Shown piece by piece: positions 44,563 through 54,257 of a DNA stretch of 64,000 bases. A program made the translations under genes and the position numbers. This stretch comes from Methanomassiliicoccus sp. (lineage in GTDB: Archaea; Thermoplasmatota; Thermoplasmata; Methanomassiliicoccales; Methanomassiliicoccaceae): the NCBI GenBank assembly GCA_016109435.1, contig JAEILR010000020.1, positions 186,001 to 250,000 of the forward strand. Direction: 5' to 3'. Below the pieces are notes generated by a model. The model was not told the DNA's origin. It did not search any database and worked only from the letters and a program-made list of their open reading frames with translations. Positions within the stretch are counted from its first letter, which is position 1, and each line of letters begins with the position of its first letter.

Positions 44563-45540
44563 ATGGTCTTGAAGTTTCAGACCTACTCAGGAGAGGGACC
44601 GAACCCCAAGTTCACCCTCTTCCATGTATGGAAGACCTATTCAGTCCTGTACAATAAGGGGCCGATGGGCCGGAAGATGCTCACCCAGATCCTGGGCATC
44701 GGGGAGGGGAGCACCCGCACGATCCTCGACAAGATGATCCGGGAGGGCTCTATCGAGAACACCAAGCTCGGTGCCGTCCTCACCGAACGAGGGGTGAAGA
44801 CGTTCCGGAGTTCCGGGATCTCGGCCACGCCCGTGTTGATCGACGGCCTCACCATCTCCAACCATGACTGCGCGGTCCTGGTTAAGGGCATGGCCGACCG
44901 GATCGGTACGGGTTATGAGCAGAGGGACGAGGCGGTCCGGGCCGGCGCGGTGGGGGCGACGACTCTTGTAGTGAGCGACGGCCGGCTGATCTTCCCCGGA
45001 GACCAGATGGAGGCCGACCAGTCATTGCTGGCCCCCATCCGTTCAGCCTTCTCCCTCGAAGAGAACGACGTGGTCATCATCGGTACCGCCAATGCCTACG
45101 AGGTAGCGGAGAAGGGCGCGGTCACCGCTGCCCTGTCCCTGAGCGACAGCCCCCGGCCGTGTTGGCGCGAGGGAGGGCCGATAGGCCTGATAAGCCCGGA
45201 CGCCGAGGCCGAGGACCTGCGATGCCTCGCTCTGGCGATGCATGAGCTGGTGGGCCGGCTTCCGATCACCATGCGTAGCAAGAACCACTACGGGGTCCGG
45301 TGCGAGGACGGAGAAGTGATCGATACCAACTTCACCGGGCCGGTGCTGGAGGAGGCGCTCAAGAGAAGCGCGGTGGTCCGCAAGCTGGCTCCGTACGGCC
45401 CATATCGCGGTGTCCCCGTGGTCGTCGTCCCCATCATCAGGAAGAGAGAGGCGGTGGCGGTGATAGGGATCGTGGACATCACCAAGGGCGGGATGTTCGA
45501 GATGGTCTCCAAGGCCCGCCGGGAACAGGGATTCACCTAG
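44563..45540 (+). CDS. Winged-helix protein with C-terminal DUF2111-like domain, candidate methanogenesis regulator
   Basis: This is a 325-residue protein. Residues about 20-85 form a winged helix (HVWKTYSVLYNKGPMGRKML, GIGEGSTRTILDKMIREG), of the DUF4443 type. The middle part has a DGLTISNHDCAVLV region. The last 120 residues resemble DUF2111 of methanogens (KNHYGVRCEDGEVIDTNFTGPVLEEAL, RGVPVVVVPIIRKREAVAVIG). The first domain should bind DNA and the last could sense a small molecule. Its own promoter carries the same 17-bp inverted repeat found at the mcr promoter. It ends in TAG. The family assignment is moderate. Confidence 0.72.
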   Translation: MVLKFQTYSGEGPNPKFTLFHVWKTYSVLYNKGPMGRKMLTQILGIGEGSTRTILDKMIREGSIENTKLGAVLTERGVKTFRSSGISATPVLIDGLTISNHDCAVLVKGMADRIGTGYEQRDEAVRAGAVGATTLVVSDGRLIFPGDQMEADQSLLAPIRSAFSLEENDVVIIGTANAYEVAEKGAVTAALSLSDSPRPCWREGGPIGLISPDAEAEDLRCLALAMHELVGRLPITMRSKNHYGVRCEDGEVIDTNFTGPVLEEALKRSAVVRKLAPYGPYRGVPVVVVPIIRKREAVAVIGIVDITKGGMFEMVSKARREQGFT

Positions 45541-45587
45541 GACCATACGGGACATCTATGAGAAAGGATTAATTCACGGCCTGCCTC

Positions 45588-45938
45588 ATGCCCCCCATGT
45601 CCTCGGTAAATGAAGGCTCCGGGCAGATCTGCCTGTCAGTGGACCCCGGTGTCTGCAGGTTCAAGACCAAGATCGTCGCCAAATACGTCGACGGCAACAT
45701 CCACTTCGAAATTGATACCGATTGTCCTCATGTAAAGAAGCTCAAGGGCGAGCTGCCGGAGGAGCTGACCCCCTTCGATGCCCTCAAGATGCCCTTCTCC
45801 TCCAATCCGGTGTACAACGCCTGCGGGAAGGTGCTCGCCCATTCCGCCTGCCCAGTACCGTCAGCATTGATAAAATCGGCCGAGGTGGCCGCGGGGTTCG
45901 GGCTCAAGCGGGCGGTCCGGTTCGAGTTCGACTGCTGA
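45588..45938 (+). CDS. Small cysteine-containing protein of unknown function
   Basis: This 116-residue protein has CLSVDPGVCRFKTKIVAKYV, DTDCPHVKKLKGELPEELTPFDAL, NPVYNACGKVLAHSACPVPSALIKS and a final Cys. The even spacing of cysteines suggests a metal or iron-sulfur site. I know such proteins only as unnamed families of anaerobes. It could start at ATG 45588 or 45597. It converges with the CMD gene, one base apart. Confidence 0.6.
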   Translation: MPPMSSVNEGSGQICLSVDPGVCRFKTKIVAKYVDGNIHFEIDTDCPHVKKLKGELPEELTPFDALKMPFSSNPVYNACGKVLAHSACPVPSALIKSAEVAAGFGLKRAVRFEFDC

Positions 45939-45939
45939 C

Positions 45940-46254
45940 CTACTTCCCCTCTTCCAGGACCTCATCGATGATGGGGCTCCAGACCACTGCTGAAGGTCCC
46001 ACCAGATACATGGCCACCAGCATGGCCTCTCGCAGCTCGTCCCTGGTCGCTCCCAGGTCCTTGGCCGCCTTGGCATGGGTCTCCAGGCACGTATCGCACT
46101 TCATGGTCAGGGCCAGGGAGACCGCGATGAGCTCCTTCTCCTTGGACGAGAGCGCCCCGTCCTTGAACACCTCATGCCTGAGGGCGTACAGTTTGTTGAT
46201 GGCTTGCGGCTGCTGCTTGGCGATAAGGGTCAAGGACATGCTCGATATGACCAA
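45940..46254 (-). CDS. Carboxymuconolactone decarboxylase / AhpD-like protein
   Basis: This 104-residue all-helical protein of the CMD family has the redox pair CDTCLETHAKAA at about residues 53-64 and DELREAMLVAMYLVG. AhpD-type members use CxxC plus His to pass electrons to peroxiredoxins; others are of unknown role. It ends in TAG. Its promoter region is shared with the divergent 46359 gene, in which a GGATGG inverted repeat sits. Confidence 0.82.
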   Translation of the reverse strand: MVISSMSLTLIAKQQPQAINKLYALRHEVFKDGALSSKEKELIAVSLALTMKCDTCLETHAKAAKDLGATRDELREAMLVAMYLVGPSAVVWSPIIDEVLEEGK

Positions 46255-46298
46255 CGGATGGAATAATAAAGCTTGCTCCGGACCTGCACCCGGCGTGC

Positions 46299-46317
46299 CT
46301 GGATGGACCCCATCCAG
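46299..46317. promoter_or_regulatory. Inverted repeat CTGGATGG-ACC-CCATCCAG between divergent genes
   Basis: A perfect 8-bp inverted repeat with a 3-base centre. It shares the GGATGG/CCATCC half-sites of the operators at 44538 and 61593 but with a spacer two bases shorter. It lies about ten bases before the TATA-like GGTTTATGAG (46327-46336) of the plus-strand gene. Confidence 0.5.
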
Positions 46318-46358
46318 CCTGGGATAGGTTTATGAGTTCCTAAACGATTGCAGCGGGC

Positions 46359-46913
46359 ATGGCGAGGATGAACGATGTCCTTGAACGTCTGAGAGGTATG
46401 CGGGGCACCGTCCACGCGTTCGTCCTCAACGACATCTGCAGGGACAAGATCTGGGATATCGAGAAGGAGATCAAGGCGGCCCTGAATATCCCGGTCATCA
46501 ACAAAGGGGTCGAGGAGTGTCTCCACCGCAAGCATGTCGTATGCATCATCAAGAAGGCTAGTTTCCGGCCGCCACCGGAGCCAACGGTCATGCTGCTCAC
46601 CAACAGCGGGGTCGTGCTGGGGGAGGAGATCCTGCCCCCGTTCAAGAAGAAGTTCCTGGAGAACGTGAAGGAGGAGATCATCTGGCTCTCGGAGGAGTTC
46701 GTCATCTATCCGGAGCGGAGGGGAGGGAACAAGGAGTTCTTCGTGATGCCCCCGGTGTCCTTCCCCGAGGTCGAGGAACTGGGCATGTCCGATGTCGTTT
46801 CCTGCTCGCCCTCCGCGCCGGCGGACATGATGCTCCGGGAGATGCACGGATATGAGGACGATCCAAAGCTCGCCTCCATCCTTGTCGGCTTCAACTGGGA
46901 TGGGGAGATCTGA
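46359..46913 (+). CDS. Protein of unknown function
   Basis: This 184-residue soluble protein begins MARMNDVLERLRGMRGTVHAFVLNDICRDKIW and has CLHRKHVVCIIKKASF and a Pro-rich FFVMPPVSFPEVEEL segment. No family is recognised. The ATG is about 27 bases after the TATA-like element, so the mRNA is nearly leaderless. The GGATGG inverted repeat upstream hints that it belongs to the same control group as the mcr promoter. Confidence 0.6.
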   Translation: MARMNDVLERLRGMRGTVHAFVLNDICRDKIWDIEKEIKAALNIPVINKGVEECLHRKHVVCIIKKASFRPPPEPTVMLLTNSGVVLGEEILPPFKKKFLENVKEEIIWLSEEFVIYPERRGGNKEFFVMPPVSFPEVEELGMSDVVSCSPSAPADMMLREMHGYEDDPKLASILVGFNWDGEI

Positions 46914-46986
46914 CGGCCGGTGGGCTTTCGCCGGGCGATCGTCGGATAACGGGGACGGCACAACGCCCCCTCATCCTTTTTTTTGA

Positions 46987-47427
46987 TCAGACCATCAGCT
47001 TCTCCTGCTGCAGCCGGACCATGCCGATCGTCGTTCCATCGTTGAGGCCGACCTGCCAGGCGGTCTCGTGAACGATGATCCCGATGACGTTGTACTCTCT
47101 GAACACGACTGTCTTGATGGCGCCCATTCTACCGGTCCAGTTGCCTCTGCACAACATGGCCTCATCCCCGAAATCGACCGTTTCCACGGTGGATATGTCC
47201 ACGCCCTCATCCCCATAGGCGTCCTGGAAATATAGAGCGGCCTTGTCCGGACAATCAAAACGGAACAGGAACACGGACATGTACTCGGCCTTGGCATTCC
47301 CGGCGTCGACGAACTTTAGCACGATGCTTCCCGCATCCTCGGAGCCCATGGACCTATTGTCGCCCCATGGCCCATAGTCGTGCCTGATCGTCCATCCCGG
47401 GGGCAGATCGTCCAGGCCCATGGCCAA
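46987..47427 (-). CDS. Protein of unknown function
   Basis: This 146-residue soluble protein starts at ATG 47427 (MAMGLDDLPPGWTIRHDYGPWGD). It has a beta-rich body with AEYMSVFLFRFDCPDKAALYF, DFGDEAMLCRGNWTGRMGAI and VFREYNVIGIIVHETAW. No family or catalytic motif is recognised. It is transcribed from its own AT-rich promoter region to the right and ends before a T-rich stretch. Confidence 0.6.
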   Translation of the reverse strand: MAMGLDDLPPGWTIRHDYGPWGDNRSMGSEDAGSIVLKFVDAGNAKAEYMSVFLFRFDCPDKAALYFQDAYGDEGVDISTVETVDFGDEAMLCRGNWTGRMGAIKTVVFREYNVIGIIVHETAWQVGLNDGTTIGMVRLQQEKLMV

Positions 47428-47537
47428 GCCAGAGTTGTTCTGTCAGATGAACCCATATGTGTTTTCCCATCTGTTGTTGTGAGGGATGCCCCGCGATCGG
47501 CTCCCCGGGCGACGATGGCTCCGCCCATCAGAGGAAC

Positions 47538-47565
47538 GTAAAAAGGTGAAGGGAAAGGGTTTGTG
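47538..47565 (-). terminator. 3' end of the mcr operon
   Basis: On the minus strand, ACAAACCCTTTCCCTTCACC is followed by five T. It has the shared AAACCC(C/T)TTYCC signature and lies just after the DUF2098 gene. Confidence 0.55.
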
Positions 47566-47576
47566 TCGGTTAGGTC

Positions 47577-47855
47577 CTAACCTGCGCCGGACGGGGTGAT
47601 CCTGGAGACCTTCTCGGCCATCTCCTCCATTTCCTGGCGGAGACGCATGATGTCCTCCAGCTGATCCTTCCCACCCGCCTCACGGTCGATGATCTCGCGG
47701 TAGTCGTCCGGTGACGCGGGATCGAGAGAGGTCGCATCATAGTAGAGCTTCGAGGTGTCCAGGAGAGCCCAGGTCACCTGTCCGTCCACTTTGATGTCCT
47801 CTACCTTTCCCACCGTTCCGGTGTTCCTGTACCTTACGATATCACCGACGATCAT
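47577..47855 (-). CDS. DUF2098 protein, last gene of the mcr operon
   Basis: This 92-residue protein has an SH3-like barrel (VGDIVRYRNTGTVGKVEDIKV, TWALLDTSKLYYDA) and a C-terminal coiled coil (EDIMRLRQEMEEMAEKV). The DUF2098 family is archaeal, mostly in methanogens, and of unknown function. It begins four bases after the mcrA stop and is surely cotranscribed with MCR, suggesting a role in MCR assembly or stability. It ends in TAG. Confidence 0.8.
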   Translation of the reverse strand: MIVGDIVRYRNTGTVGKVEDIKVDGQVTWALLDTSKLYYDATSLDPASPDDYREIIDREAGGKDQLEDIMRLRQEMEEMAEKVSRITPSGAG

Positions 47856-47859
47856 GAGA

Positions 47860-49524
47860 TCACTGCGCGGGGATGATGGTGGACCTTTCGCCCGCGGGCA
47901 TGAACTCCCTCAGGGCGCCACGGCCGAACTCCTTCGTGATGTTGGCGAAGTCGAACGGCATGTTCTTGTCGGCGAAGGCAACCTTGATCAGCGGGCTGCA
48001 GGCGAAGGCATCGCCGCGAGCCGCGTGAGAGGCAGCCGCAATTCCGGAGTAACCGGACAGGTGACCGACGTTCATGGCGTAGTTCGGGTAGTTCGGACCC
48101 CTCAGTTCGAAGGGCAGGCCCTCGTCGCTCCTGTAGGACAGAGAGTTCGCGGAACCGCACTGGTCCTGCAGGTCGTACCCGTAGAACCCGAGGCGGCCGT
48201 GCCTCTCCTTGTGCTGGAGCATGGACAGATACCAGCCGTTGACACCGAAGTCGGCGTTGCCGGTGGCCATCGCGCAAGCGATACCAGTGGCAGCAGCGGC
48301 GACGGTCGCACGCTGGGAACCACCGAAGTGGGCCTCCATCGCGGCCGGGTACCTCTCGTACATCTCGAGAGCGTAGCAGTTGACCTCAGAACCGAGCTTC
48401 TCCATCAGGTCCATGGACGGCTTGCTCTTGCACAGCCCGCCGTACTTGGACTTGACCAGGTCGATGGCCCAGTAGGTGTAGTCCTCCAGGATGTCATCGG
48501 TGTAGGCCGCGGTAGCGTACTGGGTGAACCCGACGCCGCCGGACATGTACGAACCGAGGTAGATCTGGTCGAGGACAACAGCACCCAGCGCAACGGTCTC
48601 AAGAGAGGCCCTGGCGGGGTCGTCAGGCTTGACACGCAGCGACTGGACCATATCAGCCAGGAACCCGAAGGGAATTCCACCGGGCTCGTTGGGTCCACGG
48701 GCACGCCTGGCGGGCATCATGGTACCCATCTCGACGACGGACGCGTGCTTTGCGGCGAACGCGAAGTCGGCGATGGCGGCCTCACCGGCAGCCAGTCTGT
48801 AGCCGCTGATGAACGACATCGAGATCTGCATGGCGCTCCACCGGGACATGGTACCACCGTCGCAAACGCGGCCGACGATGGTCGGGCAAGCAACCTTCTG
48901 CCACAGGGACTTGCCAATAGCGTCCTTCAGCTGCTTGGCCTGGTCCTTGGGGAACTCCTTGTTGATGTCGATCACGAACCGCTTGTCGATCTGGCCGATG
49001 AGCTCGTCGTCACCGGAGAAGACCTTCACGTAGCAGTCCGCGGTAAGGGCGGGGCTGCACTCAGCCATGTGCTCCTGAACGACGGCGCCACCGGGCATAG
49101 CGTGGTTCACGGTCTCGAGATAGTGGTTAATGGTCTCAGGAGTGACCTCCTTGCCCAGCCTCTTCTCGATGACAGCGTGAGCGGTGTCCAGACCGGAGAT
49201 GACGGTCCTGCGGATATCGTCCCACGCCTGCTGCATGGCGGCGTTGTTGACGAAGTGCAGGTCATCAGCCTCGGCGTAGATGTCGGTGTGGGACAGCTGG
49301 TAGGGCATCAGCACACGCTGGCCCAGAGGAACACCGATGTCCTGGTTCATCATCGGGATCCCACGCTGCTTCGCGATCTTGTTGGCCTGCTCGACCCACT
49401 GCCTCTTCCTCTCCGACTGCTTCCAGCCGCCAAAGGTGTAGTAGTGAGTGTTTACCTCGGTCGGGGCCTCCTTGAACTTCTTCTTCATCGCGTCCAGGAA
49501 CAACTTTTCCTTTTCCTTAGCCAT
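47860..49524 (-). CDS. mcrA: Methyl-coenzyme M reductase alpha subunit
   Basis: This 554-residue catalytic subunit binds Ni-F430 and makes methane from methyl-CoM and CoB. Active-site residues are conserved: Gln150 (axial Ni ligand), Phe333 and Tyr336 in GGVGFTQYA, and Phe447/Tyr450 in GFYGYD. Every known modification target is present: His260 (AAKHAS), Arg274 ([13 protein letters not shown]), Gln404 (GGSQRATV), Gly449 for thioglycine and Cys456 (DLQDQC). GGGGGAG precedes the ATG. Which modifications are actually made cannot be seen, but ycaO-tfuA are encoded nearby. Confidence 0.97.
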   Translation of the reverse strand: MAKEKEKLFLDAMKKKFKEAPTEVNTHYYTFGGWKQSERKRQWVEQANKIAKQRGIPMMNQDIGVPLGQRVLMPYQLSHTDIYAEADDLHFVNNAAMQQAWDDIRRTVISGLDTAHAVIEKRLGKEVTPETINHYLETVNHAMPGGAVVQEHMAECSPALTADCYVKVFSGDDELIGQIDKRFVIDINKEFPKDQAKQLKDAIGKSLWQKVACPTIVGRVCDGGTMSRWSAMQISMSFISGYRLAAGEAAIADFAFAAKHASVVEMGTMMPARRARGPNEPGGIPFGFLADMVQSLRVKPDDPARASLETVALGAVVLDQIYLGSYMSGGVGFTQYATAAYTDDILEDYTYWAIDLVKSKYGGLCKSKPSMDLMEKLGSEVNCYALEMYERYPAAMEAHFGGSQRATVAAAATGIACAMATGNADFGVNGWYLSMLQHKERHGRLGFYGYDLQDQCGSANSLSYRSDEGLPFELRGPNYPNYAMNVGHLSGYSGIAAASHAARGDAFACSPLIKVAFADKNMPFDFANITKEFGRGALREFMPAGERSTIIPAQ

Positions 49525-49528
49525 AGAT

Positions 49529-50302
49529 TTACTCCCCCTTGAGGGCGTAGGCCTGGAACCCGCATAGGGTCCTCAGCCGGTGTATCCTCAGGTTCATGGC
49601 CATGACTTCCTCATCGGCGCGCATGTCCACTCCATCGACCCTGAAGATGGTGGTCATCTTCTTTAGCTCGGCATCGGGCAGGGGCTTGCCCACAGAGATG
49701 GGCTTGTCCAGCGGGATGGCGACCTGGTCCTTGGTGTACTCGACCTCTCCCTTCTTGGCGTTCCAGCGGTACCTCTGCCAGGCGTCGAACATCAGGCCGT
49801 TCTCGTCCAGCCTGCAAGCGTGCCCGTGCACAGTGGCGCCCCTGATACCGGTCTTGGCGGGGTCGAAGGTCTCGTTGTCGATGAACTCCTTGGAGACCTT
49901 CTCAAGGTCCCTCTCCCTCATTTCGATGATCTGTCTGCCGGAAAGGGTACCAGTGTCGAAGCCACGCATCCTGGTCAAGTACATCCAGGCCCTCAGGTAC
50001 GGAACCATCGGGGCGAAGTACACCGAGTCGGTGAACTGGATATACCTGATCCTGTCGCCCTTCTTGGCGCCCTCGATGGGCACGACCAACTTGCGGATGA
50101 GGTCATCCGGCTCGTTGCCCTCCTCCAGTGGGGGGTGAATGCTCTTGTACTCGGATCCAGGGGCCCTGTGACCCATGATCCTCACGACGTCGTCCATGGA
50201 GACATCCCTGAGCTTCCTCAGCTTCTGGGAGGGATCCATGTACCGGCGCCGGTTCTTAGCGACCTGGCTGTTGCCAGGATAGAACTGAGCTTGGTATGCC
50301 AT
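49529..50302 (-). CDS. mcrG: Methyl-coenzyme M reductase gamma subunit
   Basis: This 257-residue subunit of the alpha2-beta2-gamma2 enzyme starts [24 protein letters not shown] and has [45 protein letters not shown] and the [15 protein letters not shown] block, which contact coenzymes and F430. The ATG at 50302 has GAGGT eight bases before it; the frame is open to 50320. It lies between mcrD and mcrA. Confidence 0.96.
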   Translation of the reverse strand: MAYQAQFYPGNSQVAKNRRRYMDPSQKLRKLRDVSMDDVVRIMGHRAPGSEYKSIHPPLEEGNEPDDLIRKLVVPIEGAKKGDRIRYIQFTDSVYFAPMVPYLRAWMYLTRMRGFDTGTLSGRQIIEMRERDLEKVSKEFIDNETFDPAKTGIRGATVHGHACRLDENGLMFDAWQRYRWNAKKGEVEYTKDQVAIPLDKPISVGKPLPDAELKKMTTIFRVDGVDMRADEEVMAMNLRIHRLRTLCGFQAYALKGE

Positions 50303-50307
50303 AGTGA

Positions 50308-50730
50308 TTACCTCTTGCATTTCTTGTAATCGGTCACGGTCGGCCTGTACTTCGAGTACCTGCCTACTTCGAGGTTATATCCGAACGGGAGGAGCTCGGT
50401 GCATATCGCGTCGATCTCCTCCAGAGCGTTCTGCACGTGGTCGATGTCGTCGATCTCGACGAACACCCTTCCAACCAGCAGTCGGAGCTCAACCTCTTTT
50501 CCCTTGACTGTTATCACCTTGCGTTCAGGGTGCTCGTTGGGCAATCCCTTTCCTGGGCCAGAGCCAAGGACCGCCGGAAGACCTTCTCCGGCGATGTTGA
50601 CCTGTCTCACGTGGGGGACCCCGTAGATCCTGTTCAGCAGCTTCTCGGTCGTCTCGGCCTTGAGCAGCCTGTTAGGGAATATCAGGATCTCCGGCAACGG
50701 GACAGCTTCGGGGGCATCAGTACTTGTCAT
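50308..50730 (-). CDS. mcrD: Methyl-coenzyme M reductase operon protein D
   Basis: This 140-residue protein has [57 protein letters not shown] and [22 protein letters not shown], typical of McrD. It is not part of the mature enzyme and is thought to help assembly or F430 insertion. It is coupled between mcrB and mcrG in the conserved B-D-G-A order. Confidence 0.94.
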   Translation of the reverse strand: MTSTDAPEAVPLPEILIFPNRLLKAETTEKLLNRIYGVPHVRQVNIAGEGLPAVLGSGPGKGLPNEHPERKVITVKGKEVELRLLVGRVFVEIDDIDHVQNALEEIDAICTELLPFGYNLEVGRYSKYRPTVTDYKKCKR

Positions 50731-50749
50731 CAGGCGTTCACCAGACCGA

Positions 50750-52069
50750 TTACTTCAGCTTCTTGGCCTCCTTGCCAATAGCCTTCAACGGCGCCTTGAA
50801 CTCGGGTATGTCTCCGAACACATCCTTCACGATGGTGGACGTGTGCTCAGGCGAGAACATCTGGGTACCCGCGTCCAGAGAGCAGGCAGCGGCAATACAC
50901 GGGATGACGAAGCCCTTGGAGTGCTTGGTCACGACGTGGTTACCATGGAACAGACCGGGGCCGCCGCCACCGTAGATGGAGTGGCTGAAGAAGGACATAC
51001 CGACGGAAACACCCATCGCACGCCCGAAGTCGACACCAGGCAGTCCGGTCTCATGCTCAAGCAGGTCGTTGTAGTACAGGATGGTCGCAGGAACGGCCTG
51101 AGAAGCCCTGGCAGCACCGATGTTGACCATGTTCGCAGCGAGCATACCGGTGGCCGCGTAAGCGTTCCATAGCGGGAAGTCGTTGGTGGTGTACACCTTG
51201 TATCCAGAAGGCAGCTTCTCCTTGACCTTGATGACCTTGTCCTCGAGAGCGCGGCCGACGACGGACTCCACGACAGTACCGACGGTTCCGGTCTTGCCGT
51301 TCTCCTTGACCAGGTCAACGACCATGTTGTTCGCGTTCAGTCCCTGGTAGGCCAGACCCAGCAGGTGGTACCTCTCGAACGGCCCAACAGCGTCACCAAG
51401 CTCGAACATAGCGGTCTGCTCAAAGACCGAACACAGAGCGGCAGCGTTCATCGAGTTCTTGCCAGACAGAGCCACCAGGTGGTTAGCCATGATGTTCCTC
51501 AGAGCGTAACCGGCACCCTCGTTGACCTGAGGCACTTCCAGGATGGACTTCAGATTCGAGCCCAGGAAGTTCAGGGTCTGAGGATATCTGCCCCATACAG
51601 CTCCCTTTACCATGTTCGCGCGGAACATGTCCACACCGAACTCATCAATGACGGCCTGGGTAAGCGCGGCAGCGGCAGACGTGAAGCCAGTGGTGTACTC
51701 GACACCAGCATCCACACGGGCGGTCGGGACCTGGACGATCAGCCTCTTCCCGTCCATGATGAACCGGACCTCAGTGTCATCGTCCTTGTCGACCTTCAGG
51801 ATGTCCTTGACCCTCTTAGCGAGCTTGTCACCGTTCGCGACGATCGCAGCGTCGATCTCCTTGCCCTTGATGTAACCACCGCCGACGCGTCCGGTCTTGA
51901 GGCTCTTCTCAAGTCCAGCCATGTCCACGGCGATGGTCCTCTTGGCCAAGGAAGCGATCCGCTTCACAGCGGGGTTGTTCAAAGGGCTGATAGCCTCAAG
52001 GGGTACATCCTTCTCGATAAGCTTACCCCTGTCGTCATACAAGTCTATCTTGTCCTTGTATTTCGCCAA
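50750..52069 (-). CDS. mcrB: Methyl-coenzyme M reductase beta subunit
   Basis: This 439-residue beta subunit starts [29 protein letters not shown] and has [12 protein letters not shown]-like [40 protein letters not shown] and [19 protein letters not shown], whose Tyr lines the active site. The start is TTG at 52069 with GGAGGAAG just before it, matching the family N-terminus; ATG 52087 would add six residues overlapping the ribosome site. It is the first gene of the mcr operon. Confidence 0.96.
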   Translation of the reverse strand: MAKYKDKIDLYDDRGKLIEKDVPLEAISPLNNPAVKRIASLAKRTIAVDMAGLEKSLKTGRVGGGYIKGKEIDAAIVANGDKLAKRVKDILKVDKDDDTEVRFIMDGKRLIVQVPTARVDAGVEYTTGFTSAAAALTQAVIDEFGVDMFRANMVKGAVWGRYPQTLNFLGSNLKSILEVPQVNEGAGYALRNIMANHLVALSGKNSMNAAALCSVFEQTAMFELGDAVGPFERYHLLGLAYQGLNANNMVVDLVKENGKTGTVGTVVESVVGRALEDKVIKVKEKLPSGYKVYTTNDFPLWNAYAATGMLAANMVNIGAARASQAVPATILYYNDLLEHETGLPGVDFGRAMGVSVGMSFFSHSIYGGGGPGLFHGNHVVTKHSKGFVIPCIAAACSLDAGTQMFSPEHTSTIVKDVFGDIPEFKAPLKAIGKEAKKLK

Positions 52070-52094
52070 ATTTCTTCCTCCATTCAAATCTTTT

Positions 52095-52130
52095 CACTCA
52101 CCCGGCAGAGTCCCCCCGGCCGGGCTAAGA
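52095..52130 (-). promoter_or_regulatory. GC-rich hairpin in the mcr leader
   Basis: CCCGGC and GCCGGG form a 6-bp GC stem with a loop of about twelve bases inside the mcr 5' untranslated region, some 25 bases before the ribosome site. It may protect the transcript or modulate translation. Confidence 0.4.
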
Positions 52131-52212
52131 AAATTGAACGATCCTCATCGCTCGATAATTTCGCTACGATGAAAATCAAATCCCCTGTCGCAGGCTGATA
52201 AGCGAAGAGAGA

Positions 52213-52220
52213 GATATAAA
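52213..52220 (-). promoter_or_regulatory. TATA box of the mcr operon
   Basis: TTTATATC on the minus strand predicts a start near 52190, giving a leader of about 120 bases before mcrB. The GGATGG-type operator lies about nine bases upstream. Confidence 0.6.
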
Positions 52221-52229
52221 CATGGTGAT

Positions 52230-52246
52230 GGATGGATGAACCGACC
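52230..52246. promoter_or_regulatory. Operator-like GGATGGATGAACCGACC upstream of the mcr TATA box
   Basis: It matches the consensus of the sites at 44538 and 61593 (GGATGGATGSACCATCC) at 14 of 17 positions, with a degenerate right half. Its position directly upstream of the TATA box suits an activator. Confidence 0.55.
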
Positions 52247-52324
52247 ACCGTAAACGATTGTGATTTTTGAGGAAAGGCCAGCGAGGTTTCGGCATTCTTA
52301 ACGTTGGTTAATAATTTGAAAAAA

Positions 52325-52951
52325 TCAGCATCCACACTTAACGGCATTTAGAAGCAAAATCGCATCATTTCGCTTATGATCGACCCGATCTCTCACAAGG
52401 TACTCCGAGAGGCTCTCCGCCTCATCGGCCTCAAGGTTCTCGCGGACCATGGAAGCGAGGAGCTCGTAGCTCCGCCGGGGGTAGTACGTCCTTTTAAGCA
52501 TCGAGATGAGCCGGGTGACGCTCTCCCTGCTCGCGGCCCCCCGGGCGGCGGCCTCCTCGAGGTTCAGCCGGAGGTTGATCAGAGGCTCGGATAAAGGCAG
52601 CAAGGTGAAGGGATCGTACGCCAGCACGACCTCGTCGTCCCCGTCCACCCTGCCCGAGGAATACTCCTGGAATATCCTTCCCACGCCGATCATGCCCAGG
52701 TCCGACAGTTCGGCCGCCCTGAGCGCCCCCATGCTGCCCCCACCGTACACCCTGACCTCATCATCCAGCAGGGCCAGGATCTCGCGGTGCCCCACCGCGG
52801 CGTCGGTCAGCAGCACGCCGTCGATTATCCCCACGACGTCCGTTCCAGGCGGCAGCTGCTGGAGGTCCCCCCGCTTCACCGGAGGACGGTAATCGGCATC
52901 GAGGATCTCCCTGGCCCTCTCGTGCTCCAGGCTGGGGCCGAGGAATATCAC
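52325..52951 (-). CDS. tfuA: TfuA-like protein, partner of YcaO in MCR thioglycine formation
   Basis: This 208-residue TfuA-domain protein has IFLGPSLEHERAREILDADYRPP, VVGIIDGVLL, EILALLDDEVRVYGGGSMGALRAAEL and VDGDDEVVLAYDPFTLLPLSEP. In methanogens TfuA works with YcaO to convert a glycine of McrA into thioglycine. I choose GTG 52951, six bases after the ycaO stop; the longer open frame overlaps ycaO without reason. It sits immediately upstream of the mcr operon. Confidence 0.9.
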   Translation of the reverse strand: MIFLGPSLEHERAREILDADYRPPVKRGDLQQLPPGTDVVGIIDGVLLTDAAVGHREILALLDDEVRVYGGGSMGALRAAELSDLGMIGVGRIFQEYSSGRVDGDDEVVLAYDPFTLLPLSEPLINLRLNLEEAAARGAASRESVTRLISMLKRTYYPRRSYELLASMVRENLEADEAESLSEYLVRDRVDHKRNDAILLLNAVKCGC

Positions 52952-52956
52952 CGGCC

Positions 52957-54159
52957 TCAGGGCGATCCCCCGAACATCCTTGGCCCCACCCTGTCCTCGT
53001 CGATAGCGAAGACCTCCAGTCCGGGGACGATGACCCTGACCACCGGAACTCCCAGCTCCTTGCGGGTGAGATCGACCACCACGGTGCTCTTGAGCCCCCT
53101 GGAGTTCAGTTTGGAACGGACCACCTGGAGATCGTCGAAGATGTCGTCGGTATCGGATGAAGGGATGTCCTCCAGCCGCACCTCCGGGCCTTCCTCGGTG
53201 AGCCACATCTTGTTGATGCGCTTCATGCGGTCATAGCCCAGCTTCCTGGACCGCTCCCCCTGGACGGTGTCCTCCCTTGCCCCGTGGATCTGGGTGAGCC
53301 GGCTCTGAGCCACCTCCAGCAGCGCCTTGATGGCCGCGACCTCGGGGTCCAGATGCGTCCCTATGCCCAAGGTCAGGAGGGCGGGGTCCTGCATGACCAC
53401 ATCGTCGGTGGCAGCGGCGATGGTCGGCACCCCGATGTCCGAGGTCAGGTTCTTGAGGTGGACCTCCACCCCCTTGGATGTGAACCTATCGACCAAGTCC
53501 CTCACCCGGCCGGTCTCCGGGACGACCACGTCGCCGTTGATCTTCCTCCGTCCCTCGGCCAGGGACCAGGCGTCCCTCTCGATGACCTCGCAGAGCCCGT
53601 GAAGGACCGCCTCCTCCAGGTTGTTGCCGGAGGCCAGGCCGTTGGTGGAGGTGCGGAAGAGCGACAGGTCGAGCCTGGAGATATAGGGATGGAACACCGC
53701 ACTGGCGGGCACCCATATCTCTTCCATCCCGTTGAGGTCGTAACCCTTTACCCACCCCACAGGCTGGGTCCTCATGTGAAAGGCCGAGGCGGGGGTGAGT
53801 ATCAGCTCCGTGGGGTCGATGGCGTTGTGAGAGGCCATGAACTCCTCGACGCCCTTGCGCACGACGTTGAAGCCCCTTACTTCAGCGCTGTAGCGCTCGA
53901 AACCCTCCATCAGGGCGGAGACCTTGGCCTCGTCCTCGGTGAGCCCCTTGCCGTTGTAGACGGAGATGGCCCCCTTCTCCGCCGTCGGACGGATGGCCGA
54001 ACATACCGGGATGCCGATGCGGTCCAGCTCGGTGATGTTGGCCAGCCTGGTGATCCCTGCTTTCTTCATCGCCGGTTCGATCCGCTGCAGGGTTTCCCGG
54101 GGGTCGACCGATCTCTGACCGTCAGCGACCGGCAGCTTCGGTGAGGGTCCCAGTTTCAT
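52957..54159 (-). CDS. ycaO: YcaO-domain thioamidation enzyme acting on McrA
   Basis: This 400-residue YcaO protein activates a backbone amide with ATP. ATP-binding blocks are SALMEGFERYSAEV and GLCEVIERDAW, with RLTQIHGAREDT and a Pro-poor C-terminus. With TfuA it installs thioglycine in McrA, here predicted at Gly449. A TTTATAATC TATA box at about 54179-54187 places transcription start right at ATG 54159, so the mRNA is leaderless and the open frame to 54216 is not used. Confidence 0.92.
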   Translation of the reverse strand: MKLGPSPKLPVADGQRSVDPRETLQRIEPAMKKAGITRLANITELDRIGIPVCSAIRPTAEKGAISVYNGKGLTEDEAKVSALMEGFERYSAEVRGFNVVRKGVEEFMASHNAIDPTELILTPASAFHMRTQPVGWVKGYDLNGMEEIWVPASAVFHPYISRLDLSLFRTSTNGLASGNNLEEAVLHGLCEVIERDAWSLAEGRRKINGDVVVPETGRVRDLVDRFTSKGVEVHLKNLTSDIGVPTIAAATDDVVMQDPALLTLGIGTHLDPEVAAIKALLEVAQSRLTQIHGAREDTVQGERSRKLGYDRMKRINKMWLTEEGPEVRLEDIPSSDTDDIFDDLQVVRSKLNSRGLKSTVVVDLTRKELGVPVVRVIVPGLEVFAIDEDRVGPRMFGGSP

Positions 54160-54257
54160 GCCGGCGCGATGACCTCCCCCGATTATAAACCTCTCGAAGG
54201 ACCTCCGCGGGGCCAATAAAGATATACGGTGGCTTGCCGTCCCGTCGCTGGGTTCAC

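Noticed and set aside
47442-47478. CAGATG...CATCTG inverted repeat as a regulatory site
   Set aside because: Only six bases per arm with an 18-base centre and no second copy; it may be chance.
47755-49542. 595-codon open frame on the plus strand opposite mcrA
   Set aside because: It is the antisense shadow of mcrA in high-GC DNA; its translation is Gly/His/Leu/Val-rich without domains.
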